NCBI GenBank assembly: GCA_021292105.1
Contig: CM037871.1
Location: forward strand, 57,806,866 to 57,870,865
Length of the DNA: 64,000 nucleotides
Source: Anadara kagoshimensis
Taxonomy: Eukaryota; Mollusca; Bivalvia; Arcoida; Arcidae
Reading direction: 5' to 3'
This document shows, one piece after another, positions 14,199 to 24,256 of this stretch. The notes below the pieces were generated by a model, which was given only the letters and a program-made list of their open reading frames with translations, made no database searches and was not told the origin of the DNA. Made by a program: the position numbers and the translations under genes. Every line of letters starts with the position of its first letter. The first letter of the stretch is position 1.

Positions 14199-14222
14199 AT
14201 GTGAGATACGCGTATCTCACAT
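14199..14222. repeat. Perfect 24-bp palindrome
   Basis: Half-site ATGTGAGATACG followed immediately by its exact reverse complement. A second small stem, ATAGGG-TTTTT-CCCTAT, abuts it on the left. Confidence 0.95.
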
Positions 14223-14225
14223 GAC

Positions 14226-14296
14226 CACGTGACCTTTAGTGACGTCACAATCAAAAGACAATTACATGACGTCATCATATGGAGAACATGACGTCA
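14226..14296. promoter_or_regulatory. Cluster of three perfect CRE motifs and an E-box
   Basis: CACGTG at 14226-14231, then TGACGTCA at 14240-14247, 14267-14274 and 14289-14296. TGACGTCA is the consensus CREB/ATF site. No gene starts nearby; function is not shown. Confidence 0.6.
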
Positions 14297-14561
14297 TCTT
14301 GCGGGAAAATGACATCCAATTCTTCACAATGAAGAAATTTTGAGTGCGTTTCAAATGATAAATATTGGATTTTTTAATGAACCACTTTGTTTTGTAGTTT
14401 ATACACTTTGTATAAACCAAAATCTGGTACGATCTATCCAATGGTCATATTTATTTTAAAGTAAAATGTCGAATTACAAAGTTAGATTTTACAAACATGG
14501 CGTCGATGTCCATGTTCATCGTACCTGAAGCCAAATATTGGCACTAAAATGGAAGAAAAAT

Positions 14562-14714
14562 AATCCATTATGAGTTGATCCATGTAGGATAGGGAAATCT
14601 CACCCTCGGGGTTGAACATTTCTGGTCAGAGACTCGGCAAGCCTCGTCTCTGACTGAAATGTTCAACCCCTCGGGTGAGATTTCCCTATCCTACATGGAT
14701 ACTCATAATGGATT
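14562..14714. repeat. Foldback hairpin, family K, copy 1
   Basis: Arms of about 70 bp are near-perfect reverse complements with only a few differences, around the centre CTCGGCAAGCCTCG. Arm core: GGATAGGGAAATCTCACC. Confidence 0.95.
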
Positions 14715-15254
14715 CTTATAATCTTCTCAGCAAATGTGGCTTCTCACTAATTTATTCTCAAAACTTTCTCAGTAAATTAGGTCATGTAACTTTCTCAGTA
14801 ATCAAGTTCTCAAAATCTTCTCAGCAAATATAGGTCTCAAAGAGTTCTCAGTAATTTATTTACAAAACCTTCTCAGTAAATTATGCCAAAGACTTCTCAT
14901 AAATTAGGTCCCATAACCTCAGTAACTAAGTCTTATTAAAACCCCTCCAAAGTAAGTTGCTTTTTCTGAGAAAACTGCAAGTTTAAATCTGCAGGAAATT
15001 GAATTCCACTTTTAAAACAACTGACCTTTAAATAAAGACATTTAAGTCAGACTTGACTAGTTGACTTACTGCATCGTTTAATGTTACACAGGAACTGCAT
15101 ATCAAAGGCAGGTTTGATTATATGCAGGACAGACACAGGATATCAAGACATCATATTTCTATTAGGCCAGTATGAATGCAAGACAGGCACAAAATATCAA
15201 GATGTTTTAAAGTAAAACCTGCCCAGAATAATGACAACAAAAATAATATATAAA

Positions 15255-15462
15255 GGCAAACAACATTGACCTGTCCGCTTGACCTTTGAATTAAATCTTT
15301 GATATAAGTTTAAGTATCATGTACATATATTTCATCTATGTGATGAGAATACTAAGCATGAAACAAGTATATATGTATTAACTGCAAATCTTATATTGAG
15401 TGGGTCTTCCTATATGAATATTCCTAATGAAAGGTCAAGTGGACAGGTCAAAATTGTTTGCC
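15255..15462 (+). mobile_element. TIR element, family B
   Basis: 208 bp. Left end GGCAAACAACATTGACCTGT and TTGACCTTT are mirrored by AAAGGTCAAGTGGACAGGTC and TTGTTTGCC. The subterminal ATGAATATTCCTAATG is shared with the second copy. Confidence 0.85.
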
Positions 15463-16230
15463 AATATATTATTTCACTTTCTAGCCAGTATTGTACTAAT
15501 ATATACATAACACCTTAAAAATATCACAGTAAAACACTTTTTTCTCTTGACAGCTTATGACTCATAACCATTGGAGTTATTAATATGCTAGAAATGATCT
15601 AAATATTAAACAACTTTTTTCTTCAAAAATTGCAATTATGCAAAGCTTGTTTGTAAAATGCACTCAATTATTAGGTCAAAATTTGTATTTTTTCTAAGAA
15701 CAAGAAATCTTGATTACCTGTGTATTATATATTAATATTTTACATATGTAAATGTCACCAAGAACTGTCAATACATAGGTGTCCACAACGGATATTAAAC
15801 TGATACCAGATAAAATTGAAGATTTTCAGATGGATAAATTTAGCTTTTTATGGCAGAAAAAAATCTTAAAAAACATAGATAAAATTTTAAAAACCTTATG
15901 TTAAAACTTGCCAAAATTTTCACTTAAATCTTAAATTTTTTATGTTTACTTAAATTTGTTCTTGTTATAAGGAGAGATAATTCATATGTATACCTTAAAC
16001 ATCAACCTGTCAACATGTCTTTAGCCCAGGGCGAGAAAATACGGAAATAAACTAGCAAGTTTTAGTAGAATCTCGACAACTTTCACACCCTGTTAGGTCT
16101 CTCAGATGTTCATATTAATATAAGGACATTTAAACAATGTAGTGAAGTTTTTATAAATGTTATAATGATGATCTATATAAATAGAGAGACAGAGATGTCA
16201 TCAAGGCAATATTTCAACCTTAAAAAGAGA

Positions 16231-16685
16231 CTTTGGAGAAAGGGGAGGGGGATGCTAATTCATCATATTTATTAAAAAAATATAATTTAAATTAAACTGT
16301 TGTTCACAACATCAAAATTTCAAACTATTATCCTTTTTTAGAATACTGGTAGATCTTAAAAAAAATAGCTAAAGATAAAACTTTGGCGAAAGGGGAGGGG
16401 GATGTTAATTCATCATATTTATTTAAAAAATATATTTTAAATTAAACCATTGTCCACAACATCTTTAGAATACTGGTAGATCTTTATACAAAAATAACTA
16501 ACGATAAAACTTTGGCGAAAGGGAAGGAGGATGCTAATTCTTCATACGGGTATTTCAAATTACATGCCACTATTTATGTAAACAATATTCAGGACAAAAA
16601 TTGCTGTCCACAACATACATTAAAATTTCAAACAATCTTTGTATTTAGTATAGATCTTTAAAAAAAATAATATCTTTAGATAGAA
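16231..16685 (+). repeat. Tandem repeat, three units of 129-175 bp
   Basis: Units start CTTTGGMGAAAGGGGAGGGG at 16231, 16381 and 16510; each has a CCACAACAT-type block and a GTAGATCTT block. Diverged, with length differences. Confidence 0.85.
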
Positions 16686-17181
16686 ATTGAGGGAAACAAT
16701 GCCAATGTTGTTCAGTCACTTGCATCAAAGGAATGTGAATAAAAATTTTGCAATGCTTCAAACCATTGTAGTTGTGCTAAAATATAGTACAACTAAAATT
16801 AATTATTAATTCAAAACAATGTTTTTCTCTGAATACTCAGTAACTGGAGGTCAATGGTTCATTACCTTGTCTGGACAGTGTTGTTAAGCAATTTGTTCAC
16901 AATACCTAAGCAAACCAAATTTGACTACAATGTACTATGTACAAGTTTATCAAGTATTCACTGTATGGTGTACACAAGGCTTTATGTATAACAAATACAT
17001 ACACAAACCGTAAAAACACTCATCACAATTCCATCCACCTCACTTATCACAGTCCAAAAACCCATCTCTTCTTTATTTTTAACCAAATTTGAATGGAACT
17101 TTAACGGTGGCAAATTGGTGCTTTAATTTGGATGTATCTATAAGATACTGGAACACATTTCTTTTATGTTCACCTAGGGGT

Positions 17182-17316
17182 ACCAGTAAAATTGGTCTTT
17201 ATTGCCAGGTGGACCTTATATAGAGGTTCAAATAACATGAATACAGAGCAATTGGGATAAAAATTCACTGGCCTTTAGAAGTATATAAAGGTGGCCTTTA
17301 AAGCAGTCACGACTGT
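17182..17316 (-). mobile_element. MITE-like TIR element, family P
   Basis: Reverse-order copy: GCCAGGTGGACCTTATATAG, AGGTTCAAATAACATGAATA, ATTCACTGGCCTTTAGAAG and GGTGGCCTTTAAAGCAGTCA. Confidence 0.75.
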
Positions 17317-19030
17317 ACTTTTTATTTGGGGTCTATCTGCTTTCCATCCACATTCAGTCTACACACAATCAGTGTTAACACAGGTCAAAAGCAAAATGTG
17401 CATGTTTATATATCAGTACAGTTATACCAGTACATTTAATATTATCAATAAACACATGTATGCATATACATATACATGCCTTAAGATATATGTGTAAGGA
17501 ATTTGACCCATAAAACTTTTACCATTGAAAATCCATTCTTATCTCACACTTTACTTAGATTCCTACCTTAACCTCGTCTTGTTTACTTACGTGGGGAAAA
17601 TGGGGGGAGGGGGTCATCTACCACTTATCTTGTTTTTGTTAAATCAAGCATTTAGAAATTTCATGAACTTTTATTCACTTATCTTTATAAACTCTCCCTT
17701 TCGGTTTAAAAAAAAGATCTCTTAACTTTTATTTAGATATACTCAGTGGTGTAAACAAAATGTAAAATAAAAGCGCTTCAGAATAATTCAGAAGAACGGC
17801 TTTGCCCACTGGTATATAAAAGTCCGTGAAAAACAATACACAACTACGACACTCGATGGTGTCAGGATTATGATTTGTTATAGTTTGTATAGGCTAGTAA
17901 CATTAAGTACTTTATAATATTACCAGTATTTTGCAAATAAGTCAAGAAGTCACGGCTTTTTTGCATTTCTAAGTAATTCCAATTAAATGCCATTTAAATA
18001 GTCTGTTACTTTAGATAAACAAAATTCAGAATAACAAATACATTTTAAAGTAATTTGTATAAAAAGTTAAAGTTGTCATCAGTCAATATATTAGCATTTT
18101 AATGTGTAATTATTCTTAAATTTGTAAAAATTTACAAAAATTTAAACTTCTATCATTATTCCCGATATTTACTAGTAGTCCTTCATGGAGTGTAATTTTA
18201 TCACAATACATCATTTAAACTCCTAACAATCTAACCAAAAAATATGTCTGCTTTTAAATTCATTAACCAATAGTTTTGGTTAGTTATTTCATTCATTTTA
18301 AACATTCATTAAGTAAAAAGAAAAACTAAAAAAAAAAAGAAGTAAAAAATCAACAATTCAGTCTTATTTTGTTTCTCATATTTTAAGAAAAGTACATTTT
18401 GTATTTTAAACACTTCTACATTGAATTTTTTAAACATTTTTTTTTCTGTATCCTATTTATAAAAAGATAAAATTATGTTTTTATTCTGTTTTGGTATTAC
18501 CTATACAACAACAAAGCTTACTTTTTAAATATCTTAAGAATTAAAACGTACTCCCCTTACAAGCCCCTCTCTATACATAAACTAGCTATGCAGGTGTGCA
18601 TATATCAGAGTTGTAGATTTAGAGCAGGATAAGGCCTCTTTACTTGGCAGTATATATACCACATAACTTCTCTGGCGGAAAAAAATGGCCATAAAATATT
18701 CTGTTCCTACTTATCAAGAAACATTTCATACAATCTTTACCCTGGTAATCACACACGTGCAGAAAACAGTTCTGATTTTAAACATAAATACAAAATGGTT
18801 TTTTATTACAAAATTTGATATTCAGTTTGCCGTGGAAAATTTTAGATTTTTCCACATAAATCCATCTAAACGTCTTATTACTCACGAGGTTATGTTATAT
18901 ACTGGTATATAAATAAATCTTTGTCTTTTTTTAAAGTGAAATACAGGAGTTTTCTGTTTTAATTCACCACAACCCCTGTCCCCTTCATTACCAGTAGTTA
19001 TGAAAAAACTACCCCAGTGTAAAAAAAAGT

Positions 19031-19270
19031 CAGTCCCAGTCCACAGTCAGAGAGCTACAACTTTTGGGAAGGACTGATAACTCCAATATCACAAAAGAAA
19101 ATGATGAAATTATCAAGACAAGGTTGAAAATTTTGTCTTATTCCAACACTGCCCTTGTCTGATAATTTCAATGTTTTCTATTGTGGTACATAACAATATA
19201 TACAGGAAACTATTGAAAAATTAACCAGTCCTTCCCAAAAGTTACCATTCTTGGACTTTGGGACTGGCTG
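19031..19270. repeat. 240-bp foldback element
   Basis: Outer arms include CAGTCCCAGTCC with GGACTTTGGGACTGGCTG, and ACTTTTGGGAAGGACTG with CAGTCCTTCCCAAAAGT. Inner arms include GATGAAATTATCAAGACAAGG with CCTTGTCTGATAATTTCAA. Pairing continues for most of each arm. Unrelated to family K by eye. Confidence 0.85.
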
Positions 19271-20154
19271 AACAAGAACTTTGTAACATGTCCAGACCAC
19301 ATGTAAAATGAAAAACATATCTCAAGTTGAAATCGGGGTGGCAAATTTACAAAATGGTGTGCACTAAATGTTTGTCCATCTAAAACATACATGTATCATG
19401 TGTATGTTAAGAACAAACAATATGAATACAGTTTATTGATCTGCAAGTTGCAATTTTTATATATATACCAAGAAAATACAAATGTACTTTTATCATTTAC
19501 TTGTCTGTTTCTAAACTAAATTAACACTTAGTGATCATTTGTTTATAAATTTGTTAGATTTTTAATTAACCCAATTTGAAAATCAAAATTAACATTTACT
19601 TGGTTTATCAGTCGAGTCAAAGTCACTTCTAACTAGAAGATGAGGCAATTAGAATTCCTTGACCAGAGTTAATTTTCATATTTTATCAACTTGACCAGTA
19701 ATGACCACTCAAATCCCTAATTGAAAACTTTTCTAGAGGTCAGTGAAAATACACATCATTGTTAGTGTCCAAAAATAGGTCATTTTAAAAGAATGTTTAA
19801 GAGTTATAAGTGTGTGGTGACACACCCCCTTTACCAGGTATTGTGTTGTCAAATACAAAGGACTTCTTTATTAACTTTTACCTGCTGAATATTTTTATGT
19901 TCAGATATTTTATCTCTGGTTACAACTGGGCTAACACCACAAATAATTCAGACCAATATCAACTATGAGTGTGAATACTGGCTGGTAGTACAGCTGATAT
20001 AACCCCGACATGCAAAGAATCACAGTCAGTGTAATCCAGCCATGATTTTGAACACTGTTTAGTGTATACAAACCACCAAAGAAGAAATAGGCTGCTGCAC
20101 ACTTTCCCCTTTTCCTTAATCTAATTTTTACATGAAAATTTTCCCCAAACAGTT

Positions 20155-20320
20155 TTAAGACATTTGTCTGTTGAAAATTTTTTAGGACAATAGTTGGTTA
20201 AAAAAAAAAGCTGAGGACAATCGTATGTTGAAAAAAATCTATGGACAATCGTTTGTTTAAAATATCTTAAAAACATCTGTTAGTTGAAATAATCTAAGAC
20301 TTTTGTTGGTTGAAGGTTGG
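20155..20320 (+). repeat. Degenerate ~37-bp tandem repeat
   Basis: Five units around the motif GGACAATCGTWTGTTGAAAA, with decreasing similarity toward the right. Confidence 0.65.
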
Positions 20321-20439
20321 CTACAAGCAAATCAAATTATATATGGTTTACATAGGGCCTATAGACAGGTTACATAATATACATTTGGTCATTTTGGTGA
20401 GACAGGTTTTCAATTCGTTCAGGTTTGATGTATCATTAT

Positions 20440-20630
20440 TTCCACGTTCGTTCCATTCTCAATTTTAATTTTACATGTGGCGGGTGTAGCTAGCTAGATG
20501 GTAGGTGCTTACCATTCCGGAGCACCCAATCTCACTTCCTTGGTTGAAGTTCACGTTTCACCAGTTTCCAAAGTTTTTAATGTTGCTTTTGGGAAATGAT
20601 TTGGACATAGATCATTGTATTTGTTTTTGA
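20440..20630 (+). mobile_element. Family A repeat
   Basis: Contains GTGGCGGGTGTAGCTAGCTA, ATTCCGGAGCACCCAATCTC and ATTTGTTTTTGATA in family order. Confidence 0.85.
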
Positions 20631-21689
20631 TATCTAAACTATTTTTCGGTTTGTTCAGGTTCCATTTAGACTAGTTTCCAGTTTATAAAATTCCATTTGG
20701 ACAGGTTTTCAGTTTGTTGTGGGTTTAGACAGGCTTCAAGTTAGACTGGACTCTGATCAGGGTGTATAATGTTTGGTCCAGTTTGTCCTGACTTTGGTAT
20801 TGGACAGGTTTCTGAATTTTCAATGTAACACATTATGTGCCATACAAATTTCAAAGGAAGCAGCAAATATTGGTGAACATTACAGTAGTTCTTTTGGAGC
20901 ATTTCTATAACCTCATGGGCAAAGAAAATCAAATTAAAAAAATGCAGAAAAACTTAATTCAGTGTTAAAACCTTCGGACTTGTCTTTGGCACATGTATGC
21001 ACTACTAATCCAATCAATATATGCTACTTAATTTGGAAAACCTGTTGGCGATTTAAAACTTGGGGCATCTCAGCAAAGCAGGGATCTCTCAAAAATGAAC
21101 CTCAGATTAATAAACAACAGAACATCACAGCATTTCTTAAAACTCCTAAAATGTTTGGACAAGTCAATGTCCTAAATGGCATATCTCTGGAACAATTTGA
21201 CAATGACTGCAAAGAATAACTCTGCAACATCCAGGATGTTAATTGGCAATAATTGCTGGGTTTTTTATGCAAAACTGGAGAAAAACAGGATAATTGGAAG
21301 AACAATTATGTTAATACTGTCTGTGAATACTAATTTATGTAGATTTTACTCTCAATATGTTTTATGTTTTGCACTAATAGATCCAAAAACAATTTGGTGA
21401 CACCGTTTACCTTGGTTTGGTGATATTTCACACAAATATGTCATTTTTTTTAGGTAATTAACTTTTCAAACAGTAAATATTTAAAGTAAAAAATTATCTC
21501 ATTTCCTAAGAGTATTGAATATTCCTTTGAGTCATTAATCTGAGGTTGATTTTTAATGCATTAATTCATACAATTAATCTAAATTTACGGAATTTAAGAT
21601 AAATAACAAAAAACATCGCTCATTTTAAATAACAAACAATTATATATTTTCAGTAACAAGTCATCTTAAATCAACATATTCATAATATT

Positions 21690-21960
21690 ACAATTAATTC
21701 ATCTGTCATTCATCCATCCATCACTCAATCATGATCATTCATACACCATCCATTTGGCAAAATATAAACTATTGACTGGATTTTCTAATAAGACAGGATT
21801 CAGTCAAAATCTAACCCAAACATCAAATCCAGTCAACATTTTACACTTTTCCCCATGCATAACATTTATCCTTCTATCTTTCATTCATTTTTTCCTTCTA
21901 TCCATCCATACATCGTTTCATCCTTATATTCACACATTCATCATTCATTATCAGGACTTT
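21690..21960 (+). repeat. CATC/ATTC-rich low-complexity tract
   Basis: Repeated CATTCATCCATCCATC-type motifs, fading to the right. The open frame across it has biased composition and is not taken as a gene. Confidence 0.6.
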
Positions 21961-22567
21961 CTCAACAACTACCGTAGATGATCATTCATTCTCTCAACAC
22001 TACAAGATATTTTTTCTTGTTATGTACAAATTTTACAAAAATTCTGAGAGCAACACATTTTTATTATATACATGCACATATATAATTATTGAAATGATGT
22101 ACTAAGTATGTAGAATAAAAAGTTCCAACGCCTTAGCTTTAATTGATGGTGGTAAAAATATTGAAATATATTGAAATGATGAATACACAACTTGCACAAG
22201 AAAATTTTTAATAAAGGCTTCTTAGAAATTTTGAAATGTTAATAGACTAATAGAAATAGGATGGTTTTTACCATCACAAGATGATTCCTTTTTTAGTACA
22301 TGTATGAACTTGATCGCTAATTCAGCCCTTCCAGTAAAGTTTCAAGTAGAAAATAAGTTTCTCAAAGAAGGCAAGAAGTATGATGTATTAAGTATTGCAA
22401 AACATAATGTAAACTTAGTGGAAGTAAGCAATGAACTGTATTTAAATCCAAATAGATAGCAGACAATCTCCATGGCCTTGATGGTTTTATTTAAATCACT
22501 GCTAAATTAATTGTGTTTCAACTCATTGGCATTGGAACTTCAGATTTCCACAAATTTTAAAGTCAAA

Positions 22568-22700
22568 TTAGTAGCCAAATTTCCAAATTTTGTGAAAATA
22601 TAGTCCTTGTTAAAGTAATTTTCACAAAGTGGCTAAACTATGGTAGGTTACTTTTTGGAAATTTTATCAGACATCGGTAGTCCATGCGATTTTGGCTACT
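22568..22700 (+). mobile_element. TIR element, family D
   Basis: TTAGTAGCCAAATTTCCAAA at left, GCGATTTTGGCTACT at right, then GGAATGGAAACAGA shared with the second copy. 133 bp, lying downstream of the RGM 3' end. Confidence 0.75.
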
Positions 22701-23219
22701 GGAATGGAAACAGAGATACATGTATCTACCAAAAAGGATAAAAAATCAATACAAGAATTATTTTTTAATTGCCCCATATCATAGTTTTAATGGTCAAAAC
22801 AGAAAAGCGCTGACCAAACAGAACATTCAGGAAGGTTATACTGAGGTAGATTGGTCTACTGGTCAATAAACTAAGATTGTACTGGCAAATTACCGTAGGC
22901 CGTAATCAATTATAATACTAATGAGTTTTGTAATTAAACCTTAAATTATGTTTTGTAAATATTGATACCAACAATGTTTGTCTTTGGTGACAGTAGTCAA
23001 ACATGCATAGTTGTTAACCAAACAATAAAAATTAATGTATTTTATGAAATAAAAACACAATAATCAATATAATGAATATGTGTTACCGGTAGTACATCCA
23101 CTAGATGAAAAATGACATAAAAACTCCCAAAGAACTTTACTTTAATGAAAGCAAACAATGTGTAGCCAATTAAGAAATTTTAGATTTCAATTAAATTCCC
23201 ACCAAAAAATTAGATACAA

Positions 23220-23225
23220 TTTATT
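23220..23225 (-). terminator. Candidate RGM polyadenylation signal
   Basis: AATAAA on the minus strand (TTTATT on plus), about 335 nt after the stop codon. ATTAAA variants occur nearer the stop (around 23269-23274 and 23500). Such hexamers are common by chance in DNA this AT-rich, so this is only a positional suggestion. Confidence 0.3.
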
Positions 23226-23560
23226 GTACATTGCATATATAGAATTTTAAAGCTTTTTTTAATAAGTTTTTTAATATGCATGAAAATTACTTAATTTCAT
23301 AAATGTTAATTTTGACAAACTGTGAATTGACCAAATTTGCTGTATGCAATATGGTTTGTAATATGAAGTTATCTCCCTTGAAAAGACAATACACGATGAC
23401 TGATATGAAATGAAATGTAAAATACATATATGCATGTATATATAAAAATGTGTTTGTATCATTTAAGTATGGTATAAATTTTGAGAGAACATCACGGGGT
23501 TTTAATTAATTTAAATGCTGCAACAAACAGATGCTTACCTGAGCACCTGCTTGCCTCATG

Positions 23561-24256
23561 TTATACTGCAAGCTGTATCAGTATGCACAACATAGTCACT
23601 ATGGTAATCCTAAATGAACTTTGGCTAGAAGTCCAAGATGATGATGCATGGTTAAAATACCTATCATCATGAACTTGTAAATCTGTCCGGTTTTCCTGAG
23701 TTGCTTTAATGTCTGGCATCATTGACACACTATCCTGCCATGCACGATAGGCTGAGTGTAAATTTTTATCACCAGTCGTTAGGAGATCAAAAACACAAGA
23801 ATCTAAATAAAAATCTGTTAATTGTGCTTTGCGACACAATTCTAATGCATCACTCCGTGAAATCACAATATTTTCACCTTGTTTTGTAGAAATTTCAAGC
23901 ACTTTGTCTCTATTTTTAGCAATAACTTTCTGATACTGAATAATTTCACTTTTAGGACACCCTGTTACACACAATTCTAAATTATTTTCTTCACTAGAAT
24001 TAATAACTTCCTCTGGCATTTTAATTGCGAAGGTAAAGTACTGGCCAATCCTCTGTACTGAAATCATGGTGTCTATATAACGTAAAAATATTTCCACATG
24101 TTTACCAGGAGATTTTTCGATCAATTGCACACTTCTATCGGGTCCATAATGAATATGGCCATCATCAAACGTTGAAGGTAGATAATCATTCTGTGCTTGA
24201 TAAGTTACAAAACTGTCAGCAGCACAATCTATGTTCTTTTTAATCACAATGGTTAA
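23561..24256 (-). CDS. RGM: RGM coding exon 3 (C-terminal domain, GPI signal)
   Basis: 696 nt including the stop codon, 231 residues (186-416). The acceptor TATTTTTAG precedes 24256 and the join to exon 2 is in phase 0 (ATSQ followed by LTIVIKK), matching the ATATxK-LTII pattern of the family. It contains C196, the C281/C285 pair in LELCVTGC, C326, and C339 in SCVFDLLTTGD. The last 17 residues are hydrophobic and follow a small-residue stretch NHASSSW that could hold the GPI attachment site. Confidence 0.95.
   Translation of the reverse strand, partial: LTIVIKKNIDCAADSFVTYQAQNDYLPSTFDDGHIHYGPDRSVQLIEKSPGKHVEIFLRYIDTMISVQRIGQYFTFAIKMPEEVINSSEENNLELCVTGCPKSEIIQYQKVIAKNRDKVLEISTKQGENIVISRSDALELCRKAQLTDFYLDSCVFDLLTTGDKNLHSAYRAWQDSVSMMPDIKATQENRTDLQVHDDRYFNHASSSWTSSQSSFRITIVTMLCILIQLAV

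Larger units (their letters stand above)
14176..14697 (+). mobile_element. Composite TIR element holding CRE cluster and foldback
   Basis: Ends CATGTAAGATAGGG and CCCTATCCTACATG are inverted with one mismatch. Inside are a 24-bp palindrome, three CRE motifs and most of the foldback at 14562-14714. The unit interrupts a degenerate TTCTCAGTAAATTAGG array whose pieces remain at 14095-14165 and 14716-14945. Confidence 0.55.
1..23219. other. Repeat-rich non-coding stretch, no gene recognised
   Basis: Apart from the repeats listed separately, I see no gene. Open frames are at most about 100 codons, lack domain motifs and mostly overlap repeats. Stretches where I see nothing at all include 1-980, 1490-2780, 8150-11240, 11800-13830, 17320-19030 and 20700-21690. 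Confidence 0.6.

Noticed and set aside
23481..23672. 63-codon plus-strand frame
   Set aside because: Antisense shadow of the RGM terminal exon and 3' UTR.
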